Assembly (NCBI GenBank): GCA_937951625.1
Contig: CALFBP010000075.1
Coordinates: forward strand, 1 to 36,078
DNA length: 36,078 nucleotides
Reading direction: 5' to 3'
Source of the DNA: an uncultured Thermoguttaceae bacterium
Lineage (GTDB): Bacteria; Planctomycetota; Planctomycetia; Pirellulales; Thermoguttaceae
In this document: positions 7,237 to 14,440 of the stretch, piece by piece
Layout of the letters: each line of letters begins with the position of its first letter
How positions within the stretch are numbered: the stretch's first letter is position 1
Position numbers and translations under genes: made by a program
The notes under the pieces: generated by a model
What the model saw: only the letters and a program-made list of their open reading frames with translations
What the model was told of the DNA's origin: nothing
Databases searched by the model: none

Positions 7237-9831
7237 ATGAGCGAAATTCATCAGTTGTTTTGCACCCATTGCACGCATGGCAGTTCCGCGTTGGAGCAGC
7301 GGGACGGGGAATTGGCGGACCGGACGTGCGGATATAGCGTTCGCGCAGGCTCTTTGGAGGGCGAGGCCTTGCGCAAGTGCTACCAGCAGTTGGAACCCCT
7401 GCTGTACTACCATCTCCCCACCGATGCGTCTGATGAACAGAAGCTCCAGTTCACCGCGGCCACGGCGCCTCGGAGGTTTTTCAGCCAAGCGTTGGCCGGG
7501 GGCATGCAAGTATGCGGGCAGGTGTGCTATCGGCCCACCGACAGCGAGGGCCGCCCCGGTTCGTACTTCGCCCACCTTCTCGTCCGTGACACTGCCGACA
7601 GCCCATCGCGTTGGACGCCCGCGGAGATGTTGCAATTGTGGGGCGCGGCCGGCTGGGTAATCGAGGACGCGCCGGAAATCCCCTTCAAACTGGAGCCATT
7701 GAACGCCTTGTCCGACTTGCACCAGAGCAAAGCACCGGCGATCGACGACGCTCTTTTGGGGGCCTTCCTCCGCGACTCCGGCGACGCTCTGGCCGCGGCC
7801 GATCCGACCGGGGTCATTCCCGAACGCTGGCGTCTGTTGACGCCTGAGGTCCGCCGCGACTGGTTTCTTGCTTTGCTTTGCGCCGTCGCTCAAAGCACGA
7901 CCAATTCCTCCCAACCGCTTTTGCTCGTAGCGGAGCCTAGCCTGGCCGCGTTGCTGTTCTATGGTGTTGCGCGGCTGCTGCCGCCGGTCCTGGTGGGCGG
8001 CTGGAACGGTTTCTCCACGTATGAACTGGATCCGGATCGGGCTGCTGCCACGCTGGTCGCGACATGGCCCAGCAACCCTCAAACTCTGGCCTCAAGCGAC
8101 CAATTGCCGTGGCAGCGAACCACGGTGAATACGCTGGGGCCTCAGCCCACGCTGGCCGCCACCCCGGGGGCAAAGTATGGCCGAGTCATCGTGCAACGAT
8201 TCTTGGAACTGTTGGATAAGGACCGTGAAGCACTCGACAAGTACCTGAATGCCTTGGCCGCGGTCGAGATTGCGGAGGCCAAGGACTTGGACCACCTGGC
8301 GGAAATCGACCAGGCGATGGAAATGCTTCTGGAAAAGGGCACGTTGCCCTCGGGTGCATGGCGTCAATGGCCCCCCGGAATCGCCTACTTGAAGCAACGG
8401 TTGGTCGACCGATTGGAAGGGCTGGAGGATTTGGAGTCAGCGCTGAAAGCCATAGTGGGCGGGCCTGCCCATTTGGCGGTCGTCGATGTGCTCTGCACCA
8501 AGCCCCCGCTCGCCGGCGCCCGTCGCGTGGTGGTTCATTTGCTGAAGACCTTGCCGCCCGACAAAATCCTTGGCCTTTTGAAACTCGGCTCCGTCCCGGA
8601 CGACGACAAGGTGACGGTGTTGGCGCGCCACATCCACGCCCACGGCACGCTGCCGCCGGGATGCGAGTTTCTGTGGGACGAATGGGCCGAAGCCGCGGAA
8701 CAGCCGCGTCGGGCGGGCAAGGTGCTCATGGCCCGCGTCCTGGCAACCTTGCCCGCCAAGGCCATGGAGAAATTCGCTGCCCACGTGCCGCAACGGTGCG
8801 TCCACGGTTTCCTGTTGAACTGCCTGAAGCTGGTGCAAACCAAGAAGATGAAGACCGCTTCTTTCACCGCGATGATCCGCGCCGCGTCGACGGAATCGGT
8901 CTACAAATTGATCCACGAAGGCGGACCTCAGTTTCTGGCAAGCTACCCGAAGGACGAGCCCGCCTTGGGCGAGAAAATGGTGGATATCCTTCGCACCCTG
9001 GTTCATCACCCCGACGATTTCAAGGAACGACTGGATTTGATCCTGGCGGGGCAGCACCTGCTGGGTGAGGACGTGTATCATGCGGCGGCCGCGGCGTGGG
9101 ACAAGTGCTACAAGTCGATTCAAGATGTCGGGCGGCTCCAGCGGCCAGATGCGGGGATGAACACGGAGAAACGACACGCCTTGCTCGTGGCGGCTTGCCG
9201 CGATATGGCCATGGCCGCCGACCGCGCCATGACCTTGGAGACCATGGATGGGGAGTACACCGCCAGCCAAAAACGCGACTTCCTCCTGAAGATCGGCCAG
9301 CGGGCCCTCGGGGGAACGCCCTTGTTGCTGCCCGGCGCGTGGGAGACGGAAATCCTCATGCAGCGGATCGAGTCCCAGTTCCAAAATCACCGCTTCTCCA
9401 TGGATCCGCTGAAAAAAGAGGCCGCTGAAAAGAAAAAGAAAGAAGAAAAGAAGGAAGCCAAAAAAGCGGCGGCGGTTGCCGCCGCGGCCGCCGAGGGCAA
9501 ACCTTTGGTCCAGACCTCCCGAGGGCTTTTGATCGGAACCATCGTGATGATTGTAATCATCTCCGCGGCGGTCATTGTTGGACTTTATTATATCATCACC
9601 AGCGAACAACCGACCCGGCGGCAGCCTAAGAGAGGCGCCCGCGACCGAGTTCGACAAAAAACGTCGTTCAACCAACGGCTCTGGCCGGGAAGCGTGCCTC
9701 AGAAATCCTGCACGAATGGTTTCGCTTGGGATGATGATAGGGCCTCGTCCTCTCCGCCGGGGACTTGGACCAAGGTGGTTGCGGCCGATGTGCATCGGAT
9801 GGCCTTGGAAATGCTCATACGATCAGGATGA
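7237..9831 (+). CDS. GAP1-like protein (GTPase-associated protein 1) with C-terminal membrane anchor
   Basis: 864 residues; ribosome site AAGGGAG 8 bases before the ATG. The N-terminus (QLFCTHCTHG, later GSYFAHLLVRD and EMLQLWGAAGW at about 108-140) matches the GAP1-N type domain, whose members start with a similar L-F-x-T segment and carry F-A-H-x-L and L-W-G-A-x-x-W motifs. Further on, residues 225-265 contain LLLVAEPSLAALLFY and LVGGWNGFSTYE, as in the middle part of these proteins. Residues 300-730 are mostly helical. A Lys/Glu/Ala-rich stretch at about 730-755 leads to a single membrane helix at 763-788 and a 76-residue tail that would lie outside the cytoplasm. GAP1 proteins are known from gene neighbourhoods with DO-GTPases, and one is encoded two genes upstream. 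Its biochemical role (effector, regulator or adaptor of the GTPase) is not established. The 170-base gap before it may hold a promoter. Confidence 0.78.
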   Translation: MSEIHQLFCTHCTHGSSALEQRDGELADRTCGYSVRAGSLEGEALRKCYQQLEPLLYYHLPTDASDEQKLQFTAATAPRRFFSQALAGGMQVCGQVCYRPTDSEGRPGSYFAHLLVRDTADSPSRWTPAEMLQLWGAAGWVIEDAPEIPFKLEPLNALSDLHQSKAPAIDDALLGAFLRDSGDALAAADPTGVIPERWRLLTPEVRRDWFLALLCAVAQSTTNSSQPLLLVAEPSLAALLFYGVARLLPPVLVGGWNGFSTYELDPDRAAATLVATWPSNPQTLASSDQLPWQRTTVNTLGPQPTLAATPGAKYGRVIVQRFLELLDKDREALDKYLNALAAVEIAEAKDLDHLAEIDQAMEMLLEKGTLPSGAWRQWPPGIAYLKQRLVDRLEGLEDLESALKAIVGGPAHLAVVDVLCTKPPLAGARRVVVHLLKTLPPDKILGLLKLGSVPDDDKVTVLARHIHAHGTLPPGCEFLWDEWAEAAEQPRRAGKVLMARVLATLPAKAMEKFAAHVPQRCVHGFLLNCLKLVQTKKMKTASFTAMIRAASTESVYKLIHEGGPQFLASYPKDEPALGEKMVDILRTLVHHPDDFKERLDLILAGQHLLGEDVYHAAAAAWDKCYKSIQDVGRLQRPDAGMNTEKRHALLVAACRDMAMAADRAMTLETMDGEYTASQKRDFLLKIGQRALGGTPLLLPGAWETEILMQRIESQFQNHRFSMDPLKKEAAEKKKKEEKKEAKKAAAVAAAAAEGKPLVQTSRGLLIGTIVMIVIISAAVIVGLYYIITSEQPTRRQPKRGARDRVRQKTSFNQRLWPGSVPQKSCTNGFAWDDDRASSSPPGTWTKVVAADVHRMALEMLIRSG

Positions 9832-9840
9832 ACCGCGGCG

Positions 9841-11319
9841 ATGAAAACCCTTTGGTTCGTTGCTTTGGCATCCGCCCCCCTGGCGATCTTGACCGCACGG
9901 AACGCGCTGGATTTCGGGGCTGTCGGCGATTCGCTGCCTGGTGATGCCGCCCTGGAAGCCTCGGCCCTAGCTACGCTTGAAAAACAAGCCGCGACGGCCG
10001 CTGCGTTTCGGGAGGAGGTCGACTCGTTGAAGCAGCTCGATCTCCCCTTTGGGGACAGTCTTCCCGTTCTGGACAACCTGCGGCCGAATAGCCCTTTATC
10101 GCCCGTCAAGCGCTCCCTGGCGGCTTGGAATACCGCGTTGGGTATCGTCGCGGCGTTCCTCCGCGTGGCGACGGTCCACGCCGACGACGACCTCGCGCAC
10201 CTCCGGGCTTCGGAGGCACGTTGGGAGAACTTCGCCCAGCAAGTGGAATCGGCGAAGCTGGCAGGAAGCGACGCCATGGCGTGGTTGGCGACGCAACGGC
10301 TCGGGCAAATTCGACGGGAACTCGCTCGCCGCAAAGCGGAAGCCGAGGCGTCGCAGGCTGCCGAGTCGGTAAAAAAGCTCTTCGTCTCGGGCAACTATCA
10401 GGCCTGCTGGACCCAGGCCCAACAGTGGCTCGAGACTCACGCGCCCTGGGCAACCGCCTCCCGCGTCGAGGAAATCAAGGCCCTGGCAGTGCGGGCGGAG
10501 TTCTATGCCGAACACGAGCGGTTGCAGGCCCGTTTGAAGCCGGGGCTTTCGTCCGCCGAACGGGAAGCCGTGTTGGCCGCCTTTGTTGAGCGATTCGGTG
10601 GCGCAGCCTCGCTTGCCGATTCCGAGCGTCTGATCCTCCAGCATAACCGCAAGGCTTTGGAGAAGCTTCGCGCCGAGTCCGCCGCGGCCGCGCAACGGCG
10701 AGCCGCGGACGAACTGCTTCGCGTAAAACTCGCCGATCTTCCGGCGGGCTGGGAAGAACGACTAGCGCTCGCGGCACGGATTCTGGAAGAGCTTCCTTCG
10801 GCCTCAGTGCAAAACGTGCTGTGCGACCGAGTTCGGCAGTGGCTCGAAGAATTCCTCCCGGAAAAACAGGTGGACGAACCTCCCGGGCTTTACGAGGCCC
10901 AGACGAACGGCGGCCGAGTGCTTCGCGGGTATTTCCGCAAGGTTTTGACCCCTGACGGCCTGGTCGGTTACAAGCGGTATGACACCGCCGCCCAACGCGA
11001 CCGTCCCACAGCCGACGTGGGGACATGGCTGGCCAGGGATCTGGCCTTGTTGCCGGGCGCGAGTTTTCCGCGGCGGCTGGTCCAAGTCTACCAGGAGGCC
11101 CGAAAAAAACTCCTCGACGAGCCCTCGCGCCGAGCCTCCTGGGAGGAGTTCGCCACCACGTGCGAGCGTTTACAAGCCGAGTGCGACGCCTACCGCGTTA
11201 AACCGGGCGCAGCGGAGCACGTGCCGAGCTTTCACTCCGAGGCCAAGTTCGCGAGGCGCACGGCGTCGGGACCGGCGTTGGCCCAGCTTCAAGCGATTTG
11301 GGAAACGGCCAGAGATTGA
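9841..11319 (+). CDS. Helical/coiled-coil protein with N-terminal signal or membrane anchor, function unknown
   Basis: 492 residues starting 9 bases after the GAP1-like stop, without a clear ribosome site, so coupled translation is likely. The N-terminus (MKTLWFVALASAPLAILTA) is a signal peptide or uncleaved anchor. The rest is Ala/Glu/Arg/Leu-rich and predicted almost entirely helical, with long coiled-coil-like stretches (about 135-185 and 270-310) and a repeat-like ACWTQAQQWLETH segment at about 195. Near 355-400 lies a short beta-type region (GGRVLRGYFRKV ... VGYKRYD). I do not recognise a family. Its position between the GAP1-like and VWA genes, inside a tight same-strand run, suggests a structural or sensor subunit on the outer face of the membrane, which is inference only. 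Confidence 0.7.
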   Translation: MKTLWFVALASAPLAILTARNALDFGAVGDSLPGDAALEASALATLEKQAATAAAFREEVDSLKQLDLPFGDSLPVLDNLRPNSPLSPVKRSLAAWNTALGIVAAFLRVATVHADDDLAHLRASEARWENFAQQVESAKLAGSDAMAWLATQRLGQIRRELARRKAEAEASQAAESVKKLFVSGNYQACWTQAQQWLETHAPWATASRVEEIKALAVRAEFYAEHERLQARLKPGLSSAEREAVLAAFVERFGGAASLADSERLILQHNRKALEKLRAESAAAAQRRAADELLRVKLADLPAGWEERLALAARILEELPSASVQNVLCDRVRQWLEEFLPEKQVDEPPGLYEAQTNGGRVLRGYFRKVLTPDGLVGYKRYDTAAQRDRPTADVGTWLARDLALLPGASFPRRLVQVYQEARKKLLDEPSRRASWEEFATTCERLQAECDAYRVKPGAAEHVPSFHSEAKFARRTASGPALAQLQAIWETARD

Positions 11320-11352
11320 CTCAGATTGGCTTGCCTCAGCGGAGGATTCGCC

Positions 11353-12219
11353 ATGCCCCATTCGCCGTACTCTCAGGAAATCAGCCGTCAGCATAAAGCG
11401 TGTTTCCTGTTCCTTTTGGATCAGTCGTTCTCGATGGAGGAGCCCTTGGGCGGCTCGGACCAACGCAAGTGCGATGCGCTGGCGACCGCGATCAACGACT
11501 GGCTTCAAAACATGGCGATCCTTGCCAGCGGCGATGAGGGCATCAAGGACTGGTGGGACGTGGGCGTGTTCGGCTATCGCACGGACGAGGCCAGCAACAT
11601 GATCATTGAACCGGCGTTGCTTGGCGAGCTGGCTGGCAAGAGGCTGGCGTCGATCAGCGAGATCGGCAATCACCCCGCGCGGATCGATACCCGCAACCAG
11701 TGGATTCCCTCGGAGGAGGGCGGAGAGATGATCTCCGTGCCGTGCGATGTTCCCATCTGGGTAGATCCGATCGCGCAGGGCGGCACACCGATGTGCAACA
11801 TGCTCTACCTCGCGCGCGACCTGTTGGCGGACTGGATCCGCCAGCACCCCGACAGTTTCCCGCCCATCGTGGTCCACATCACCGATGGCGAATCGCAGGA
11901 CGGCGACCCAGTCCCCTATGCAGAGGCCATTCGCAAGCTGTCGACGAGCGATGGCCAGGTGCTGATGTTCAATTGCCATCTTTCCAGCACAGCGGCCGCG
12001 CCGTTTTTGTTCCCTGCGAAGCCGGACGGCTTGCCCGACCGAATGGCACGGACGTTGTTCGAAATGTCCAGCCCCCTGCCCGAGCATTGTCTCCGTTACG
12101 CCGCCGAGGAGGGCTTTGAGCTTCAGCCTGGCGCGCGGGGCATGGCCTTCAACGCCGATATGGTGTGCTTTCTCAAGTTTCTGGACTGGGGTACTCGACG
12201 CGCGGCGAGACTTCGTTGA
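11353..12219 (+). CDS. terY: TerY-like von Willebrand factor A (VWA) domain protein
   Basis: 288 residues from the ATG at 11353, which has GCGGAGGA 7 bases upstream; an in-frame TTG at 11326 is less likely. The whole protein is a VWA fold with an intact metal-ion-dependent adhesion site: DQSFS at 23-27 (DxSxS), T145 in GGTPM and D178 in ITDGES. The placement of the DxSxS motif near the N-terminus, the GGTPMC helix and the closing RGMAFNADM ... LDWGTR segment match the TerY group of VWA proteins. Known biology: TerY-type VWA proteins occur in a triad with a PP2C phosphatase and a protein kinase; here the PP2C gene follows directly and the kinase lies three genes upstream. No signal peptide, so cytoplasmic. 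It likely scaffolds or binds a metal-dependent partner; the ligand is unknown. The symbol reflects family resemblance, not proven orthology. Confidence 0.85.
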   Translation: MPHSPYSQEISRQHKACFLFLLDQSFSMEEPLGGSDQRKCDALATAINDWLQNMAILASGDEGIKDWWDVGVFGYRTDEASNMIIEPALLGELAGKRLASISEIGNHPARIDTRNQWIPSEEGGEMISVPCDVPIWVDPIAQGGTPMCNMLYLARDLLADWIRQHPDSFPPIVVHITDGESQDGDPVPYAEAIRKLSTSDGQVLMFNCHLSSTAAAPFLFPAKPDGLPDRMARTLFEMSSPLPEHCLRYAAEEGFELQPGARGMAFNADMVCFLKFLDWGTRRAARLR

Positions 12220-12263
12220 GCGGGCTTTCGACGCGTGGTTCCACGGACGCAGCTTGCGAATGT

Positions 12264-13157
12264 ATGGAAGACTTGGGCCCTCCGAAACGTTTGCGGTTGC
12301 AGTGGCGGGTGTTGACCGTCGCCAAGGACGCCGACTACCCGGAGGAGAACCAGGACGCCGTTTACGTGGACGGCGATGGCGGCGCCGCAGCGATCGCCGA
12401 CGGGGTCAGTTCGACGCTCTTCGCCCGCCGCTGGGCCACGATCCTGGTCGAGGCCGCCGCGCGTCATTGTCCCGACCCCGATGACCCAAGGGCCATGGCC
12501 CACTGGCTTGCGGAACGCCGCGCGGCGTGGAGACGTCAGATCGATGTCTCGAACCTGGTCTGGTTCCAGAGCGTAAAACTCCACGAGGGGGCCTTTTCCA
12601 CACTGCTGGTCATCCGGCTCCTCCCGCCGGAGTCCCGCTCGGCGCTCGAAGAGCCCGAGTGGCGTCTGCACGGGGTAAGCATCGGCGATAGCTGCCTATT
12701 CCACCTCCGCCGTGGTCGCTTGTTGCGCACCTTTCCCATCCAAAGCTCCGCGGAATTCGACCAATGCCCCCTGGTCCTTGGTAGCGTGGACCTGCATCGC
12801 GACGAGTACCTCGCGTTTCAGCGGCTCGACGAACCCTGCCAGGAGGGCGACTTGATCGTGCTTTGTACCGATGCCCTGGCCCACTGGGCGTTGCGCCGGG
12901 AGGAAGCTGGCATCAACACGGATTGGGAAGAATACTGGGACATAGACCCTACGGCGTGGAAGGCTCACATCCTTGCCCTGCGGTCGCAACGGGAAATCCG
13001 TCGCGACGACACGACCTTGGCGCTGTTGCGGATCGTCGGCGATGAGGGAGGGCAGTCTCGGGAGGAACGGCGGGAACCAGAACAAGCTGGGCAAGCGGAT
13101 GGACGCGAGGAGAGGAATGAAGGCAACGAGCGGGAGGATGAAGTGGAGCACAAGTGA
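12264..13157 (+). CDS. PP2C-family protein phosphatase of a TerY-P triad
   Basis: 297 residues from the ATG at 12264. Alternative starts exist: a TTG at 12216 overlapping the VWA stop and a GTG at 12165 inside the VWA gene. The ATG was chosen because the domain starts right after it (LQWRVLTVAK). PP2C motifs are all present: ENQDA (28-32), IADGVSS (44-50), SIGDSCLF (140-147), LCTDALA (200-206) and RRDDTTLALL (246-255), giving the Asp residues that hold the two metal ions. It should remove phosphate from Ser/Thr, presumably reversing the action of the kinase of the same cluster. After the domain comes a very charged tail of about 40 residues rich in Glu, Arg and Gly, unlike the rest of the protein. 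No signal peptide. Its stop overlaps the start of the next gene by one base (TGATG), showing translational coupling. Confidence 0.9.
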   Translation: MEDLGPPKRLRLQWRVLTVAKDADYPEENQDAVYVDGDGGAAAIADGVSSTLFARRWATILVEAAARHCPDPDDPRAMAHWLAERRAAWRRQIDVSNLVWFQSVKLHEGAFSTLLVIRLLPPESRSALEEPEWRLHGVSIGDSCLFHLRRGRLLRTFPIQSSAEFDQCPLVLGSVDLHRDEYLAFQRLDEPCQEGDLIVLCTDALAHWALRREEAGINTDWEEYWDIDPTAWKAHILALRSQREIRRDDTTLALLRIVGDEGGQSREERREPEQAGQADGREERNEGNEREDEVEHK

Positions 13158-14425
13158 TGCAAGGCCCATTTGAGAACAACTTTGGCTCTGCCTCCCAATG
13201 CGACCCCCGTGGGACGCCCCAAGCGGATCGGCGCGACGCTTGGCGTTGGGCCTTGGACGTCGCCGCGGCCGTGTCGCTGGGGATCGCCCTGGGAGCGATC
13301 TGGGCGTTGGATTCGCCACGATCCAGGCCGTACGCCGGCGGGCCTCCGACCGACGTCTTGGAGCCGCCGGACCGCGATCGATCGAGTGTCGCGGCCCGCA
13401 CTTTGCGACTGGCCGTCACCCCGCCCGAATACGACGACATGGGCAAGCTTCTGGCCTCGCTTGGCAGCGGCTACCAACCCACCGAAATCGTCATGAACGA
13501 CTTACTGGACGCCGAGCGGCTGGCGTCTTTTGACGTGGTGTTCGCCACGTGCGGGGGCGTACCCCAGTCATGGCTAGGCGAGCGGATCGGCAGCGCGAAG
13601 CGAAGCGGCGCGGGATCCTTTCGCGCTAACCCGACGATCGCCGTCCAGCTCCGCGAGGCCTTGCGGAGTTTTGTTGGCCGCGGCCGGACCTTGTACGCCT
13701 CGGACTGGCAGTTCCAACTCCTTGAGATTGCTTTTCCCGAGATGATCGACCACGCGAAGCGGGCCAAAGGGGCCGTGCAAACCGTGGTCGCCGAGGTGAT
13801 CGACCCGGGGTTGGCCCGCCGCCTTGGACCGACGATCGAACTGCGCTTTGACCAGCCCGCCTGGTTTCCCGCCGCCTTCAAGGAGCCCGAGGCCATCCCC
13901 TATCTTCGCGGCAAGTTCAAGACCATGGAGGGGCGGGAAATGACCGGGTCGCTATTGGTCCGGTTCCCGTTCGAGAAGGGAAACGTGATCTTCACTTCGT
14001 TCCACAATGAACGGCAAAACACGCAGATCGAGCAGGAGCTGCTGCGTTACCTGGTTTTCGCCACGGTCACGGCGCAAGAGGAATCAGAGGTGCGCCGCAC
14101 CATGATTCAGGGAGGTTTCTGGCCGAAAGAACGCAGTCTGCTGAGCGCCTCCGCCGGTAGTCAGCCGGTCGTCCAGGAATACGTGATGCAACGTTCGGGA
14201 CCACTCCAGTTCGTGCTTGGTTTCGAGCCGCGCGGCGCCAGACTCCGGCTGAGAGTTGTTGGTCCCAACGGCGCCAAGTACCAACAGGAGGGCGTTCAAA
14301 CCTTTCGCATCGAGGTCCCGAACGCCGCCCCCGGCACGTGGCGCTGTACGATCACGCCAGTGGAAATTCCGTTTCCTAACTATCCCTTCACGTTGACGAT
14401 CGGGGAGAAAACGAACGGATCGTGA
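13157..14425 (+). CDS. Single-pass membrane protein with class-I-amidotransferase/ThuA-like outer domain
   Basis: 422 residues; the ATG overlaps the PP2C stop by one base. One hydrophobic helix at about 31-51 follows a polar, Arg-containing head, so the N-terminus is cytoplasmic and the bulk is outside. Residues 75-310 alternate beta and helix: LRLAVTPPEYDDMGKLL, FDVVFATCGGVP, ALRSFVGRGRTLYASDW, and later GNVIFTSFHNE, as in glutamine-amidotransferase-like or ThuA-like domains that sense or bind small molecules. A Cys (in ATCGG) sits where such folds often have a nucleophile elbow, but the motif is not canonical. Residues 330-420 look like a beta-sandwich (FVLGFEPRGARLRLRVVGPNG, then GTWRCTITP), similar to pre-peptidase-type domains. 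Last gene of the plus-strand run; it may be the outer sensor of the system (inference). Confidence 0.7.
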   Translation: MQGPFENNFGSASQCDPRGTPQADRRDAWRWALDVAAAVSLGIALGAIWALDSPRSRPYAGGPPTDVLEPPDRDRSSVAARTLRLAVTPPEYDDMGKLLASLGSGYQPTEIVMNDLLDAERLASFDVVFATCGGVPQSWLGERIGSAKRSGAGSFRANPTIAVQLREALRSFVGRGRTLYASDWQFQLLEIAFPEMIDHAKRAKGAVQTVVAEVIDPGLARRLGPTIELRFDQPAWFPAAFKEPEAIPYLRGKFKTMEGREMTGSLLVRFPFEKGNVIFTSFHNERQNTQIEQELLRYLVFATVTAQEESEVRRTMIQGGFWPKERSLLSASAGSQPVVQEYVMQRSGPLQFVLGFEPRGARLRLRVVGPNGAKYQQEGVQTFRIEVPNAAPGTWRCTITPVEIPFPNYPFTLTIGEKTNGS

Positions 14426-14440
14426 GGGACCATGCTTCCG

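Noticed and set aside
8437-9795. Long minus-strand frame opposite the GAP1-like gene
   Set aside because: It is the mirror of a GC-rich plus-strand gene whose sequence shows family motifs; the minus frame is His/Arg/Gly-rich without domains.
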